57,155 nt of DNA from assembly GCA_017458105.1 (NCBI GenBank), contig JAFTGC010000041.1, positions 1 to 57,155 on the forward strand. The letters are read 5' to 3'. This stretch comes from Ruminococcus sp. Lineage in GTDB: Bacteria > Bacillota > Clostridia > Oscillospirales > Acutalibacteraceae. The notes below the pieces were generated by a model. That model saw only the letters and a program-made list of their open reading frames with translations, was not told the DNA's origin and made no database searches. Positions 43,134 through 52,026 of this stretch are shown piece after piece; within the stretch, counting starts at the first letter, position 1; each line of letters begins with the position of its first letter. A program made the translations under genes and the position numbers.

Positions 43134-43919
43134 TCAGGAATGACTGCCAAGTCTGCGAAAACGAGCGTAGCGTGTTTGTAACAGTCTTTCGGTATCCAAT
43201 GCGAGATTTTTGTCGAATGTTCTTGCTATCAACATTTTGAGTCCTTCAAACATTTTTCTATCGTCAATATTTGACGGCTCACGGATAATCCTCTCGACAA
43301 CACCCAAATCGAATAAATCATGGGATGTTAGTTTTAAACACTCCGAAGCCTCAGGTGCCTTTGTGCTGTCTTTCCACAAAATAGAGGCACAGCCCTCAGG
43401 TGAAATTACAGAATATATGCTGTCTTCAAGCATCCATACTTCATCGGCAACTGCAAGTGCCAACGCTCCGCCAGAGCCTCCCTCTCCGATAAGCACAGAA
43501 AGAATCGGAGTTTTGAGGGTCATCATTTCCATAAGATTTTCCGCAATCGCAAGACCCTGACCTCTTTCTTCAGCATCAATACCGGGGTACGCACCGCTTG
43601 TATCCACCAGACAAAGAACAGGACGGTGAAATTTTTCAGCTTGTTTCATAAGTCTGAGTGCCTTACGGTATCCTTCCGGATTTGCCGAACCAAAGTTGCG
43701 TGCCATACGCTCCTTGGTATTTCTGCCCTTTTCAATTGCTATAACTGTAATAGGTACATCATAGAGCATCGCAAGCCCTGCGACAATCGCCTTATCATCA
43801 CCAAAACGTCTGTCGCCGTGAAGTTCAAAGAAGGAACTGCCGAACATTTTGCCAATATAATCAACCGCCGTCAGTCTTTTTGAATTTCTGGCAGCCTGAA
43901 CCTTATCATAAGCACTCAT
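43134..43919 (-). CDS. accA: Acetyl-CoA carboxylase carboxyltransferase, alpha subunit
   Basis: AccA with AccD transfers the carboxyl group from biotin to acetyl-CoA, giving malonyl-CoA. The 261-residue protein has the crotonase-fold FGSANPEGYRKALRLM, DTSGAYPGIDAEERGQG (about 107-123), GEGGSGGALALAVAD (about 146) and ISPEGCASILWKD. It is shorter than the E. coli enzyme at the N-terminus, as is usual in Firmicutes. It is the last gene of the fatty acid operon and overlaps accD by one base (TGATG). Confidence 0.96.
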   Translation of the reverse strand: MSAYDKVQAARNSKRLTAVDYIGKMFGSSFFELHGDRRFGDDKAIVAGLAMLYDVPITVIAIEKGRNTKERMARNFGSANPEGYRKALRLMKQAEKFHRPVLCLVDTSGAYPGIDAEERGQGLAIAENLMEMMTLKTPILSVLIGEGGSGGALALAVADEVWMLEDSIYSVISPEGCASILWKDSTKAPEASECLKLTSHDLFDLGVVERIIREPSNIDDRKMFEGLKMLIARTFDKNLALDTERLLQTRYARFRRLGSHS

Positions 43920-44782
43920 CAGCTATTCTCCTTTACATTGTGCATAATAAGAAGCGTTGAGAGGGTTTTACGCAAATCTTTACGCTGAACAACCGCATCA
44001 ATAAAGCCCTTATCCTGGACAAACTCTGCCTTTTGAAATCCCTTAGGCAGTTTTGTGTGTGTAGTCTGCTCAACAACTCTTGGACCGGCAAAACCAACAA
44101 GTGCATTTGGTTCGGATAGAATAATATCGCCCTCCATTGCAAACGATGCTGTAACACCGCCGGTTGTAGGGTCAGTGATAACAGTGATATAGAGCAAACC
44201 CTCGTCGCTATGGCGTTTTACCGCACCGGATGTCTTTGCCATTTGCATAAGAGAGAGTATTCCCTCCTGCATACGGGCACCGCCCGAAACAGTGCAGACA
44301 ATAACAGGCAGACGGTTTTCGGTTGCATATTCAAATGCCCTTGTGATTTTTTCACCGGTTACCGTACCCATTGAACCCATCATAAAATCGGGCGACATCA
44401 CGCACAGTACAACATCCATATTGCCTATTGTACATTTGCCTGTTACAACGCTCTCTTTCTCACCGCTCTTTTCTCTGGCGGCTTCGAGCTTTTCTTTATA
44501 ATTAGGGAAATTAAGTATATCATCACTAATCATTTCCGAATCAAACTCTGTAAATGAATTTTCGTCAGAAAGAAGTTCAATCCTCTCCCTTGCTGACATT
44601 CTGAAATGATGATTACACTTTGTGCAAACCCTATGATTTTCCTGCAAATCACTTGCCAGCAACATATTGTTGCACGCAGGGCATTTTACCCATAGAGAAT
44701 CGGGTATAAACGGCATACTTTCAGCAGATGACTGCGAACCCTCAAGTTCGTTTTTAGGCTTTAAAAATGTAAATAAATCCAA
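43919..44782 (-). CDS. accD: Acetyl-CoA carboxylase carboxyltransferase, beta subunit
   Basis: AccD completes the carboxyltransferase. The 287-residue protein carries the N-terminal zinc ribbon CPACNNML...[10 protein letters not shown] (four Cys, about 35-60) and the crotonase core [37 protein letters not shown] and [13 protein letters not shown]. It overlaps accA by one base and follows accC by 26 bp. Confidence 0.97.
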   Translation of the reverse strand: MDLFTFLKPKNELEGSQSSAESMPFIPDSLWVKCPACNNMLLASDLQENHRVCTKCNHHFRMSARERIELLSDENSFTEFDSEMISDDILNFPNYKEKLEAAREKSGEKESVVTGKCTIGNMDVVLCVMSPDFMMGSMGTVTGEKITRAFEYATENRLPVIVCTVSGGARMQEGILSLMQMAKTSGAVKRHSDEGLLYITVITDPTTGGVTASFAMEGDIILSEPNALVGFAGPRVVEQTTHTKLPKGFQKAEFVQDKGFIDAVVQRKDLRKTLSTLLIMHNVKENS

Positions 44783-44808
44783 TTATAATCACTCATTCTT
44801 AAATAATT

Positions 44809-46158
44809 TTATCCGTTTCTGCGTTTTTCAAAATCGGCAATAAAATCGGTTGTATATGTACCGTCAACAAACTCTTTCTCCGAAAGAATTTCCACCTGCA
44901 AATTGCGGTTGTGTTCAATACCGCCGATTGAAAGTTCGGAAAGTGCCATCTTCATTTTACGGATTGCAAGTTCACGGTTTCTGCCCTGTACAATCACCTT
45001 GCCAACCATACTGTCATAAAACGGTGGTATTACATAATTTTGGTAAATTGCTGTATCAAATCTAACAAACGAGCCACCCGGAATGTGAAGCTGAGTAATT
45101 TTACCACATGACGGCATAAAGTTTTTGTCAGGATTTTCTGCATTTATTCGACACTCAATTACATGACCATGGAAAAAAATCTGATCCTGAGTTTTGTTGA
45201 GCTTTGCACCCGCCGCCACTCTTATCTGCCACTGCACAAGGTCAATACCTGTTACCATTTCTGTAACACCGTGCTCAACCTGCAGTCTGGTGTTCATTTC
45301 CATAAAATAGAAGTTTTTGTCTTTATCGAGCAAAAATTCAATTGTACCCACAGAGTTGTAATTGACTGCTTTTGCAGCCTTTGTGGCTGCTTCCATCATA
45401 TTTTCACGGATTTCAGGTGTTATGGACGGACTCGGACTTTCTTCAATCAGCTTTTGGTTTTTACGCTGAACAGAACACTCACGCTCGCCAAGGCAAAGAA
45501 CATTGCCGTGCTTATCGCAGAGAATCTGCATTTCGATATGCTTAACCGGGTGCAGGAACTTCTCTATATAACAGCCACTGTCGCCAAAAGCCGCCGCTGC
45601 CTCACTTGAAGCACTCCTAAAGGCATTAAGAAAATCTCCATCCTTTTCAACAAGTCGAATACCACGACCGCCGCCGCCCGAACGAGCTTTTATCAAAATA
45701 GGGTAGCCTATTTTTTTAGCGGCAGCCCTTGCCTCATTTTCATCAGTAATGACTTCCGTGCCGGGTGTTACCGGAACACCTGCCTCCTGCATTGTTTTTC
45801 GGGCTTTGTCCTTATCACCAAGACTGCTTATCATATCTGAAGAAGGACCTATAAATGTGATATTGCACTTTTCACACAGTGTAACAAACTTTGCATTTTC
45901 CGAAAGCAAGCCGTAGCCCGGATGTATTGCCTGAGCACCCGAATAAAACGCAATTGTGAGAATCGAAAGCATATTGAGGTAGCTTTCACCAACCTGTGCA
46001 GGTCCCACGCAATAAGCCTCATCAGCAAGCGAAACATGCAAGGCGTTTTTGTCGGCTTCGCTGTAAATTGCAACGGTACTTATGCCCATCTCACGGCAGG
46101 CACGGATGATTCTTACGGCAATCTCCCCACGGTTGGCAATTAAAATTTTTGAAAACAT
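44809..46158 (-). CDS. accC: Biotin carboxylase
   Basis: AccC carboxylates biotin on AccB using ATP and bicarbonate. The 449-residue ATP-grasp protein shows ILIANRGEIAVRIIRAC (5-21), GYGLLSEN, KARSGGGGRGIRLV (about 159-172), EMQILCDKHGNVLCLGERECSVQRK (in parts, about 210-235) and EMNTRLQVEHGVTE (about 286-299), the full set of catalytic motifs. It follows fabZ by 52 bp. Confidence 0.98.
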   Translation of the reverse strand: MFSKILIANRGEIAVRIIRACREMGISTVAIYSEADKNALHVSLADEAYCVGPAQVGESYLNMLSILTIAFYSGAQAIHPGYGLLSENAKFVTLCEKCNITFIGPSSDMISSLGDKDKARKTMQEAGVPVTPGTEVITDENEARAAAKKIGYPILIKARSGGGGRGIRLVEKDGDFLNAFRSASSEAAAAFGDSGCYIEKFLHPVKHIEMQILCDKHGNVLCLGERECSVQRKNQKLIEESPSPSITPEIRENMMEAATKAAKAVNYNSVGTIEFLLDKDKNFYFMEMNTRLQVEHGVTEMVTGIDLVQWQIRVAAGAKLNKTQDQIFFHGHVIECRINAENPDKNFMPSCGKITQLHIPGGSFVRFDTAIYQNYVIPPFYDSMVGKVIVQGRNRELAIRKMKMALSELSIGGIEHNRNLQVEILSEKEFVDGTYTTDFIADFEKRRNG

Positions 46159-46210
46159 AAACTATTCTCCAATCTGCAATGCAAAGTGCAGCTGAAATTT
46201 AAGGATAAAA

Positions 46211-46630
46211 TCACTTATCCTGAACAACAGCAAAGGACATCTCAGCCTGAACATGAAGTTTGCCGTTTACATAGCCCTTTGTGCTAATAAAGTAAAAAGG
46301 TTCCCTGATTTTTGTAACAGTTGCTACAGTTTCAAAAGTATCACCCGGCAGAACCGGCTTTTTAAACTTTACATTATCAAGCTTTGTAAAGTACGGTGTA
46401 CCGCCTTTAACTTTATCAGCTAACAGTACACAGCTTGACTGCCCCATCATTTCGCAGAGAATTACGCCCGGAACAACGGGGTTACCCGGAAAATGACCTT
46501 TCAAAAAAAATTCGTCACCCTTAATTGTATATCTGCCCTTTGATGTATTTTCGTCCACCAGCTCAGCTTCATCAACAAGAAGCATATTGTCACGGTGCGG
46601 AATAATTTCCATAATTTCGTCACGGTTCAT
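46211..46630 (-). CDS. fabZ: 3-hydroxyacyl-ACP dehydratase
   Basis: FabZ removes water from 3-hydroxyacyl-ACP in fatty acid elongation. The 139-residue hot-dog protein has IIPHRDNMLLVDEA, the catalytic His and Glu in GHFPGNPVVPGVILCEMMGQ (about 45-64) and KFKKPVLPGD. The ATG at 46630 follows AGGGTG; a GTG 9 nt earlier is part of that site. Lies between accB and accC. Confidence 0.97.
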   Translation of the reverse strand: MNRDEIMEIIPHRDNMLLVDEAELVDENTSKGRYTIKGDEFFLKGHFPGNPVVPGVILCEMMGQSSCVLLADKVKGGTPYFTKLDNVKFKKPVLPGDTFETVATVTKIREPFYFISTKGYVNGKLHVQAEMSFAVVQDK

Positions 46631-46650
46631 AATTATCACCCTATATGTAA

Positions 46651-47178
46651 TTACTTTAAAGCAAACATAGGCTTGCCAAATTCGACAATATCACCATCAT
46701 TAACGAGGACTTCTGCAATAACTCCGTCCTCTTCTGCTTTGATTTCGTTCATCAGCTTCATAGCTTCTATAATACAGATTATATCTCCCTTTGAGACATG
46801 CTTGCCCACTGTCACATACGGTTCAGCATCAGGTGAAGGTGCTTTGTAAAAAACACCAACCATAGGTGCATCTATTGTTTTAACAGTCTCTGTAGCTTTC
46901 GCCTCTGCCGTTACAGCAGGAGCAGCCGCAGCAGGTGCCGACTGTGCAGCCTGAGCTATTGGCTGAACAGGCTGGGCGACATTATCCTGTGGAATTGCCT
47001 GTGCAGGAATTCCGGCAGAAAATGTTACGGCAGGTGTACCCGGAGCACTTTTTTCAATACGGATTCTTCTGCCCTTTTTGGACTCAATTTCAAGAACTGC
47101 AAGGTCGTTTTTCTTCGCAATTTCAATGAGTCTTTTTACATCATCGAGGTCATATCTTTTAAGTTTGAAAACCTGCAT
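46651..47178 (-). CDS. accB: Biotin carboxyl carrier protein
   Basis: AccB carries biotin on the Lys of EAMKLMNE (about residue 136). The 175-residue protein has an N-terminal helix and basic strand (LIEIAKKNDLAVLEIESKKGRRIRIE), an Ala/Pro/Gln-rich linker (about 50-95) and the biotinyl domain (about 98-175, MVGVFYKAPSPDAEPYVTVG). The start ATG at 47178 shares one base with the fabF stop (TAATG) and follows GGAGG. An upstream in-frame start inside fabF is rejected. Confidence 0.96.
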   Translation of the reverse strand: MQVFKLKRYDLDDVKRLIEIAKKNDLAVLEIESKKGRRIRIEKSAPGTPAVTFSAGIPAQAIPQDNVAQPVQPIAQAAQSAPAAAAPAVTAEAKATETVKTIDAPMVGVFYKAPSPDAEPYVTVGKHVSKGDIICIIEAMKLMNEIKAEEDGVIAEVLVNDGDIVEFGKPMFALK

Positions 47179-48422
47179 TACTGCTCCTCCTGATACTTCC
47201 TGAATATAAGACAAGCATTGTGTCCGCCAAAACCAAGATTTGTAGAAGCGGCAACATTTACATCCCTCTTCACTGCCTTGTTAGGTGTGTAGTTAAGGTC
47301 GCACTCCTCGTCAGGCTCATTCAAGTTGATTGTAGGCGGTATAATACCTTTGTTGAGTGCAAGAACACTGACTATAGCTTCAAAGGCACCGGTTGCACCA
47401 AAGAGGTGCCCTGTCATAGATTTTGTTGAAGAAACATTCACTCTGTATGCGTTTTCACCAAGTGCAAGCTTGATTGCCTTTGTTTCTGTCAAATCGTTTA
47501 GGTGGGTAGAAGTTCCGTGTGCATTCCAATACCATTCTTCGTCACCTGTTACACCTGCCTCTTGCATAGCAGCCTTTATAGCATTTGCAGGAACCTGTGC
47601 GGTTGAGTCAGGGGCTGTAATATGGTTAGCATCACAGGTGTTGCCGTAACCGGAAATTTCTGCGTAAATTTTTGCACCACGAGCCTTTGCGTGTTCGTAC
47701 TCTTCAAGTATAACGCAAGCACCGCCCTCACCGATTACAAAACCGTCACGGTTCTTATCAAAAGGAATTGAGGATGATTCAGGCTCATTTTTTGTTGTGA
47801 GAGCCTTCATATTCTGAAAACCTGCAATTGCCAGCGGAGAAGCTGCTGCTTCTGAACCGCCTGCAATGATTGCATCGCAGTAACCGTTTTTAATTGCATG
47901 GAAGGCTTCGCCGATTGCGTGTGAACCTGTTGCACAAGCCGTTACAATCGGAACACAAGGGCCCTTTGCGTTAAACTTTATTGCAATTGTACCCGAAGGC
48001 ATATTTGAAATCATCATAGGAATGAAGAACGGGCTGACTTTTTTTGCACCGAACTTTTCCATATTTACCGAATTATCATAAAAGCTTTTAAGTCCGCCGA
48101 TACCTGAGCCGACATAAACACCGAGTTTTTCAGCTTCAATATTGCCGATAATACCGCTGTCCTCAACAGCCTCGGTTGCTGCGGCAACGGCAAACTGAGT
48201 ACAAAGGTCGTTTTTTCTGATTTCTTTCTTTTCAAAATACTTTGTAGGCTCAAAATTCTTTACAAGCCCTGCGATTTTCACCTTTAAACCCTCTGTGCTA
48301 AAACGCTCCTCGGGAATAAAATCAATTCCGCAAACGCCGTTTATGAGGTTTTCCCAGATTGTAGGAACATCATTGCCAACAGGTGTAACTGCTCCGAGTC
48401 CCGTTACTACTACTCTTCTCAT
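47178..48422 (-). CDS. fabF: 3-oxoacyl-ACP synthase II
   Basis: FabF condenses malonyl-ACP with acyl-ACP. The 414-residue thiolase-fold enzyme starts MRRVVVTGLGAVTPVG, carries the nucleophile Cys in VTACATGSHAIGEAF (about 164) and the His residues in NAHGTSTHLND and KSMTGHLFGATG. The ATG at 48422 follows AAAGGTG, giving the usual family length; the longer frame is unlikely. It lies 60 bp after fabG. Confidence 0.97.
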   Translation of the reverse strand: MRRVVVTGLGAVTPVGNDVPTIWENLINGVCGIDFIPEERFSTEGLKVKIAGLVKNFEPTKYFEKKEIRKNDLCTQFAVAAATEAVEDSGIIGNIEAEKLGVYVGSGIGGLKSFYDNSVNMEKFGAKKVSPFFIPMMISNMPSGTIAIKFNAKGPCVPIVTACATGSHAIGEAFHAIKNGYCDAIIAGGSEAAASPLAIAGFQNMKALTTKNEPESSSIPFDKNRDGFVIGEGGACVILEEYEHAKARGAKIYAEISGYGNTCDANHITAPDSTAQVPANAIKAAMQEAGVTGDEEWYWNAHGTSTHLNDLTETKAIKLALGENAYRVNVSSTKSMTGHLFGATGAFEAIVSVLALNKGIIPPTINLNEPDEECDLNYTPNKAVKRDVNVAASTNLGFGGHNACLIFRKYQEEQ

Positions 48423-48482
48423 TTCGGTCACCTTTCTATACTTTAAATACTTTAAAATCAAAATTTTGCCGTTACAACAGCA

Positions 48483-49226
48483 TCACATTGCCATACCGCC
48501 GTCAACCTTGAGCACCTCACCTGTTATGTAGGCGGCATCATCTGAAGCAAGGAAGCAAATTGCATTTGCAACATCCTCAGGCTTTCCCCTTCTTCTCATA
48601 GGTATACCTGCGTCAATACTCTCCTTAACCTTGTCACTTAGGGCATTTGTCATATCTGTTGCTATATATCCCGGAGCAACTGCATTAACAGTTACATTTC
48701 TTGCACCGAGCTCCTTAGCAACCGACTTTGTAAGACCTATAATACCTGCCTTTGAGGCGGAATAGTTAGCCTGACCTGCGTTGCCCACAATACCTACAAC
48801 CGAAGCAAGGGAGATAATTCTGCCGCTTCTCTTTTTCATAAAATGTTTGTAGGTTGCCTTAATCATATTGTAGGTACCCTTTAGGTTTACATCAATTACA
48901 GAATCAAAGTCCGATTCTTCCATTTTAAGAACAAGTTTATCGCGAACAATACCTGCATTGTTTACAAGTATATCAATCCCGCCGAAATCACTGATAATTT
49001 CGTTTACTGTATTGGTTGCAGATTCAAAATCTGCAACATTGCTCTGATAAAATTTTACCTTAGCACCCTGTTCTTCAAGCTCTTTTACTGCAGGAGCCGC
49101 TGTTGCTTCGTCACAAATGTCTGCGATGATAATTGTTGCACCCTCTGATGCAAGTTTTTTACAAGTTGCAAAGCCAATTCCTCTTGAACCGCCTGTTACA
49201 ACTGCAATTTTATTCTCTAATTTCAT
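48483..49226 (-). CDS. fabG: 3-oxoacyl-ACP reductase
   Basis: FabG reduces 3-oxoacyl-ACP with NADPH. The 247-residue SDR protein has VVTGGSRGIGFATCKKL (8-24), NNAGIVRDKL and the catalytic Ser/Tyr/Lys in SLASVVG and ANYSASKAGIIG (Y about 151, K about 155). It follows fabD by 15 bp. Confidence 0.97.
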   Translation of the reverse strand: MKLENKIAVVTGGSRGIGFATCKKLASEGATIIIADICDEATAAPAVKELEEQGAKVKFYQSNVADFESATNTVNEIISDFGGIDILVNNAGIVRDKLVLKMEESDFDSVIDVNLKGTYNMIKATYKHFMKKRSGRIISLASVVGIVGNAGQANYSASKAGIIGLTKSVAKELGARNVTVNAVAPGYIATDMTNALSDKVKESIDAGIPMRRRGKPEDVANAICFLASDDAAYITGEVLKVDGGMAM

Positions 49227-49241
49227 ACTGTTTCTCCTATA

Positions 49242-50144
49242 TTATACAGTGAGGGCATCGAGGTCCTCTTTATTCTCAACTTTTACGGCTGTTACATTAC
49301 TGTTGATTTTTTTGATAAGTCCTGTAAGTGTTTTTCCTACGCCTACTTCAATGAATGTATCAACACCGTTGGCAATGAGGTTTTCAACGGTTTTTTGCCA
49401 TTTTACCGGGTTTTTGCACTGGTTTGTAATGAGAGATTTAAAGTCGCCCTCATAAGGTTCTGCTGTGAAGTTTGAGTAAATAGGAATTTCAGGCTCGTCA
49501 AGCTCCAAATTGCTGAGGTACTCTGCCAGTCCATCAGCTGCTTCCGCCATATAAGGTGAATGAAACGCACCGCTAACGGCAAGCGCCTTTGCTCTGCCCT
49601 TATTCTCCTTTATTTTCTCACAAAAAGCGTCCTGAATATCTTTATTCATAGCCACAACTGTCTGTGCAGGCGAGTTATAATTTACAGGCCAACACTCGTC
49701 AAACTCAGAGCAGATTTCTTCAATCTTTTCAGGTGAAAGCTTCATAACAGCAACCATGGAACCCGGTGTTGACTTTGCAGCCTTGTCCATAAGTTCAGCT
49801 CTTTTACATACAAGTCTGAAAGCATCTTCATAAGAAAGAATTCCGCTAAAACCTAAAGCCGCAATCTCTCCAAGTGAAAAACCGGCAACATAATCGACCG
49901 TCACACCTTTTTCCAAAACAGCCTCTGCCGCCGCAAGGTCAGCTGTAAAGACCGCAGGCTGAGTATTCGCAGTTATCGAAAGCTCTTCCTGAGTACCGTT
50001 AAAACACTGCTCTGAAGTACCTTGCCTGATTTTGTCAGCCATTTCGAACACTGCCTTTGCAGACGATGAAGCATCATAAAGCTCTTTACCCATACCCGGA
50101 TACTGAGCTCCCTGACCTGAAAATACCAGTGCTACTTTACCCAT
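49242..50144 (-). CDS. fabD: Malonyl-CoA:ACP transacylase
   Basis: FabD loads malonyl groups on ACP. The 300-residue protein shows VFSGQGAQYPGMGKEL (7-22), the catalytic Ser in GFSLGEIAAL (about 90) and His in VSGAFHSPYM (about 199). AAGGGGG precedes the ATG, and the gene overlaps fabK by 13 bp. Confidence 0.97.
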   Translation of the reverse strand: MGKVALVFSGQGAQYPGMGKELYDASSSAKAVFEMADKIRQGTSEQCFNGTQEELSITANTQPAVFTADLAAAEAVLEKGVTVDYVAGFSLGEIAALGFSGILSYEDAFRLVCKRAELMDKAAKSTPGSMVAVMKLSPEKIEEICSEFDECWPVNYNSPAQTVVAMNKDIQDAFCEKIKENKGRAKALAVSGAFHSPYMAEAADGLAEYLSNLELDEPEIPIYSNFTAEPYEGDFKSLITNQCKNPVKWQKTVENLIANGVDTFIEVGVGKTLTGLIKKINSNVTAVKVENKEDLDALTV

Positions 50145-51082
50145 TGTGCTGCCCCCTTGAGTTTTTCTTCCGCCTGAGCAAACATTTCCTCAATCATTTC
50201 TCTTGCAGGCTGTTCTTTTTTAACCATAGCCGCAACCTGTCCCGCAAGAACTGTTCCGTTCTTTACATCACCGCCACGGGCAGCCGCACGAAGTTTGCCA
50301 ACACCCATATTTTCAAGTGTTTCGTCATCGCAAGATGTTTTATCATATTCGCATTTTGTGTATTCTTTAGTAAAGGCATTTCGGATACCTCTTACCGGAT
50401 GGCCAAGCCTTTTGCCTGTAACTACCGTATCAAGGTCCTTTGCCTTTAAAATTTTATTCTTATATTCCTGAGAAATTGTACACTCATTACACACAAGAAA
50501 ACGCGTTCCAACCTGAACACCCTTTGCACCAAGCATAAATGCAGCGGCAATCTGCCTTCCGTCTGCAATACCGCCTGCTGCGATAACCGGAATATTGACA
50601 GCATCAACAACCTGAGGTACAAGTGCCATCGTTGAGAGGTCGCCAACATGACCGCCGCTTTCGCCGCCTTCAGCAATAACTGCATACGCACCACGCTTTT
50701 CAACCATTCTTGCGAGTGCTACAGAGGCTACAACAGGTATAACCTTAATACCTGCTTCATTCCACATAGGCATATATTTTGTAGGAGTACCGGCACCTGT
50801 TGTTACAACTTTTATACCCTCTTCCACAACAACCTTTGCCGCCTCATCAGCAAAAGGCGATGCCAGCATAATGTTTACACCGAAAATTTTGTCGGTAAGC
50901 TGTTTGCATTTTCTGATTTCTTCGCGAAGCTGTTCGCCGTTTGAGTTCATTGCTGCGATAAGACCCAGACCACCGGCATTGCTTACACCTGCTGCAAGGC
51001 TTGCATCAGCTACCCAAGCCATACCGCCCTGAAAAATCGGAAATTCAAGTCCAAGTTCTTTATCTATGACCGTACTAATCAT
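50132..51082 (-). CDS. fabK: Enoyl-ACP reductase II (FMN type)
   Basis: FabK performs the last reduction of the elongation cycle and replaces FabI in many Clostridia and streptococci; it is naturally insensitive to triclosan. The 316-residue FMN TIM barrel has FPIFQGGMAWVADASLAAGVSNAGGLG (in parts, 15-41), GTPTKYM, AEGGESGGHVGDLST (about 135-149) and AAGGIADGRQIAAAFMLGA. The ATG at 51082 follows AAGGAGG. It is the first gene of the operon; fabH, acpP and a FapR-type regulator are absent from the window. Confidence 0.96.
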   Translation of the reverse strand: MISTVIDKELGLEFPIFQGGMAWVADASLAAGVSNAGGLGLIAAMNSNGEQLREEIRKCKQLTDKIFGVNIMLASPFADEAAKVVVEEGIKVVTTGAGTPTKYMPMWNEAGIKVIPVVASVALARMVEKRGAYAVIAEGGESGGHVGDLSTMALVPQVVDAVNIPVIAAGGIADGRQIAAAFMLGAKGVQVGTRFLVCNECTISQEYKNKILKAKDLDTVVTGKRLGHPVRGIRNAFTKEYTKCEYDKTSCDDETLENMGVGKLRAAARGGDVKNGTVLAGQVAAMVKKEQPAREMIEEMFAQAEEKLKGAAQWVK

Positions 51083-51099
51083 TATGTACCTCCTTATAT

Positions 51100-51200
51100 T
51101 CAAACCCAATGTACTATACACTAATGGGTATAACTGTCCAATCTTTACCATTGTACAATAAATCCGTGTTGTTGTCAATAATTGTACAGGGTTACCAATC
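51100..51200 (-). promoter_or_regulatory. fab operon promoter and putative operators
   Basis: Minus-strand -35 TTGACA (51173-51178) and -10 TACAAT (51150-51155) are 17 bp apart. The perfect palindrome ATTGTACAAT (51150-51159) covers the -10, and its half ATTGTAC recurs at about 51181-51187. Upstream is TTACC-GATT-GGTAA (about 51192-51205 region), and downstream an interrupted repeat CCCAATGTA-CTA-TACACTAATGGG. None matches the FapR or FabT consensus I know. Confidence 0.7.
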
Positions 51201-51304
51201 GGTAAACTTTTTTGTAACCACACTAAAATTGCATAAAATATTAAACACTTTAATACGCTCTTTGGCAAAGTACGGGCATCACCACCTGTACTTTGCCAAT
51301 AATA

Positions 51305-51619
51305 TTAACTGCAATAGTCCTCAAGGGCAATTCTTAGATTTTTATCGCCGGTAACATTTATCCCCTGTTTGAGTTTTTCTTGGTCCTGGTACGGTAAATT
51401 TTCTATGAGTGTGTCGGTGGTGATTATAGGCTCAGTTTCGTCTTCGTGAAAAACCGCCAGTCTGCCGTTGTCGTTTTTAAGTACATACACTTCCTCTGTG
51501 ATGACTGTTTTTTGTTCGGTCAGGGTTAAATCCTCAGTCTTAACCTGAAAAGTTGCCGAAATTATAACAAGCACCATCAAAATTATTGCTGTAAAAATAA
51601 ACGCAATGTACTGCCTCAT
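51305..51619 (-). CDS. Membrane protein with BofC_C-like domain
   Basis: The 104-residue protein has one N-terminal transmembrane helix (about 5-25) and an outer domain with EEVYVLKNDNGRLAVFHEDE, IITTDTLIENLPYQDQEKLKQGI and LRIALEDYCS, the pattern of the BofC C-terminal domain found in many small Clostridia proteins. Bacillus BofC controls the SpoIVB checkpoint of sigma-K activation, but these short versions need not act there. The ATG at 51619 follows AGAGGA. Monocistronic. Confidence 0.78.
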   Translation of the reverse strand: MRQYIAFIFTAIILMVLVIISATFQVKTEDLTLTEQKTVITEEVYVLKNDNGRLAVFHEDETEPIITTDTLIENLPYQDQEKLKQGINVTGDKNLRIALEDYCS

Positions 51620-51766
51620 TTTATAACATCCTCTCACAATTTATTTTATATTCCTACAGGGAATTATTTTTTCATAAAATTACACTAATATTCATATTGG
51701 AAAAAATTTTTTTTGCAAATATTAAGAAAATGTTTAAAATAGGTTTATTTTTGAAAAGAATGATGT

Positions 51767-51772
51767 TATAAT
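51767..51772 (+). promoter_or_regulatory. -10 element for the penicillin-binding protein gene
   Basis: TATAAT in a strongly AT-rich 390-bp spacer (51620-52026). No clear -35 is visible at 17 bp (TTTATT only). The leader to the TTG start would be about 250 nt and contains the element at 51907-51992. No other gene is seen in this spacer. Confidence 0.45.
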
Positions 51773-51906
51773 ATGTGGTAGTTGTGTCTTAGTTTATTTT
51801 TATATTATTAATTGAAACAATACATAAATTATAAGGCAACAACAAAATACGAAAAATGCTGAACTTTAACCGACACAATAATAGAGTTCAGCTGACAAAA
51901 AACAAA

Positions 51907-51992
51907 GGCAATACCGCACAAATATTTTGCGTAAGATACAAAGTTACACTTATGTACAAAACCCGTAAACAGGGCGTTTATACGGTATTTCC
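51907..51992 (+). mobile_element. Small MITE-like element in the PBP gene leader
   Basis: GGCAATACCG (51907-51916) and CGGTATTTCC (51983-51992) form near-perfect terminal inverted repeats of an 86-bp non-coding segment. The arm recurs in the spacer before dpaA (37212) and, changed, near glgA (27395, 27485). No target duplication is obvious. It could instead be a leader hairpin. Confidence 0.55.
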
Positions 51993-52026
51993 TAAAATAT
52001 GCTATCCGCTAATGGAGGTGGTCGTT

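Noticed and set aside
51856-52026. Upstream extension of the PBP coding region
   Set aside because: The added 57 residues run through the repeat element and lack a ribosome site, while GGAGGTGG precedes the TTG at 52027.
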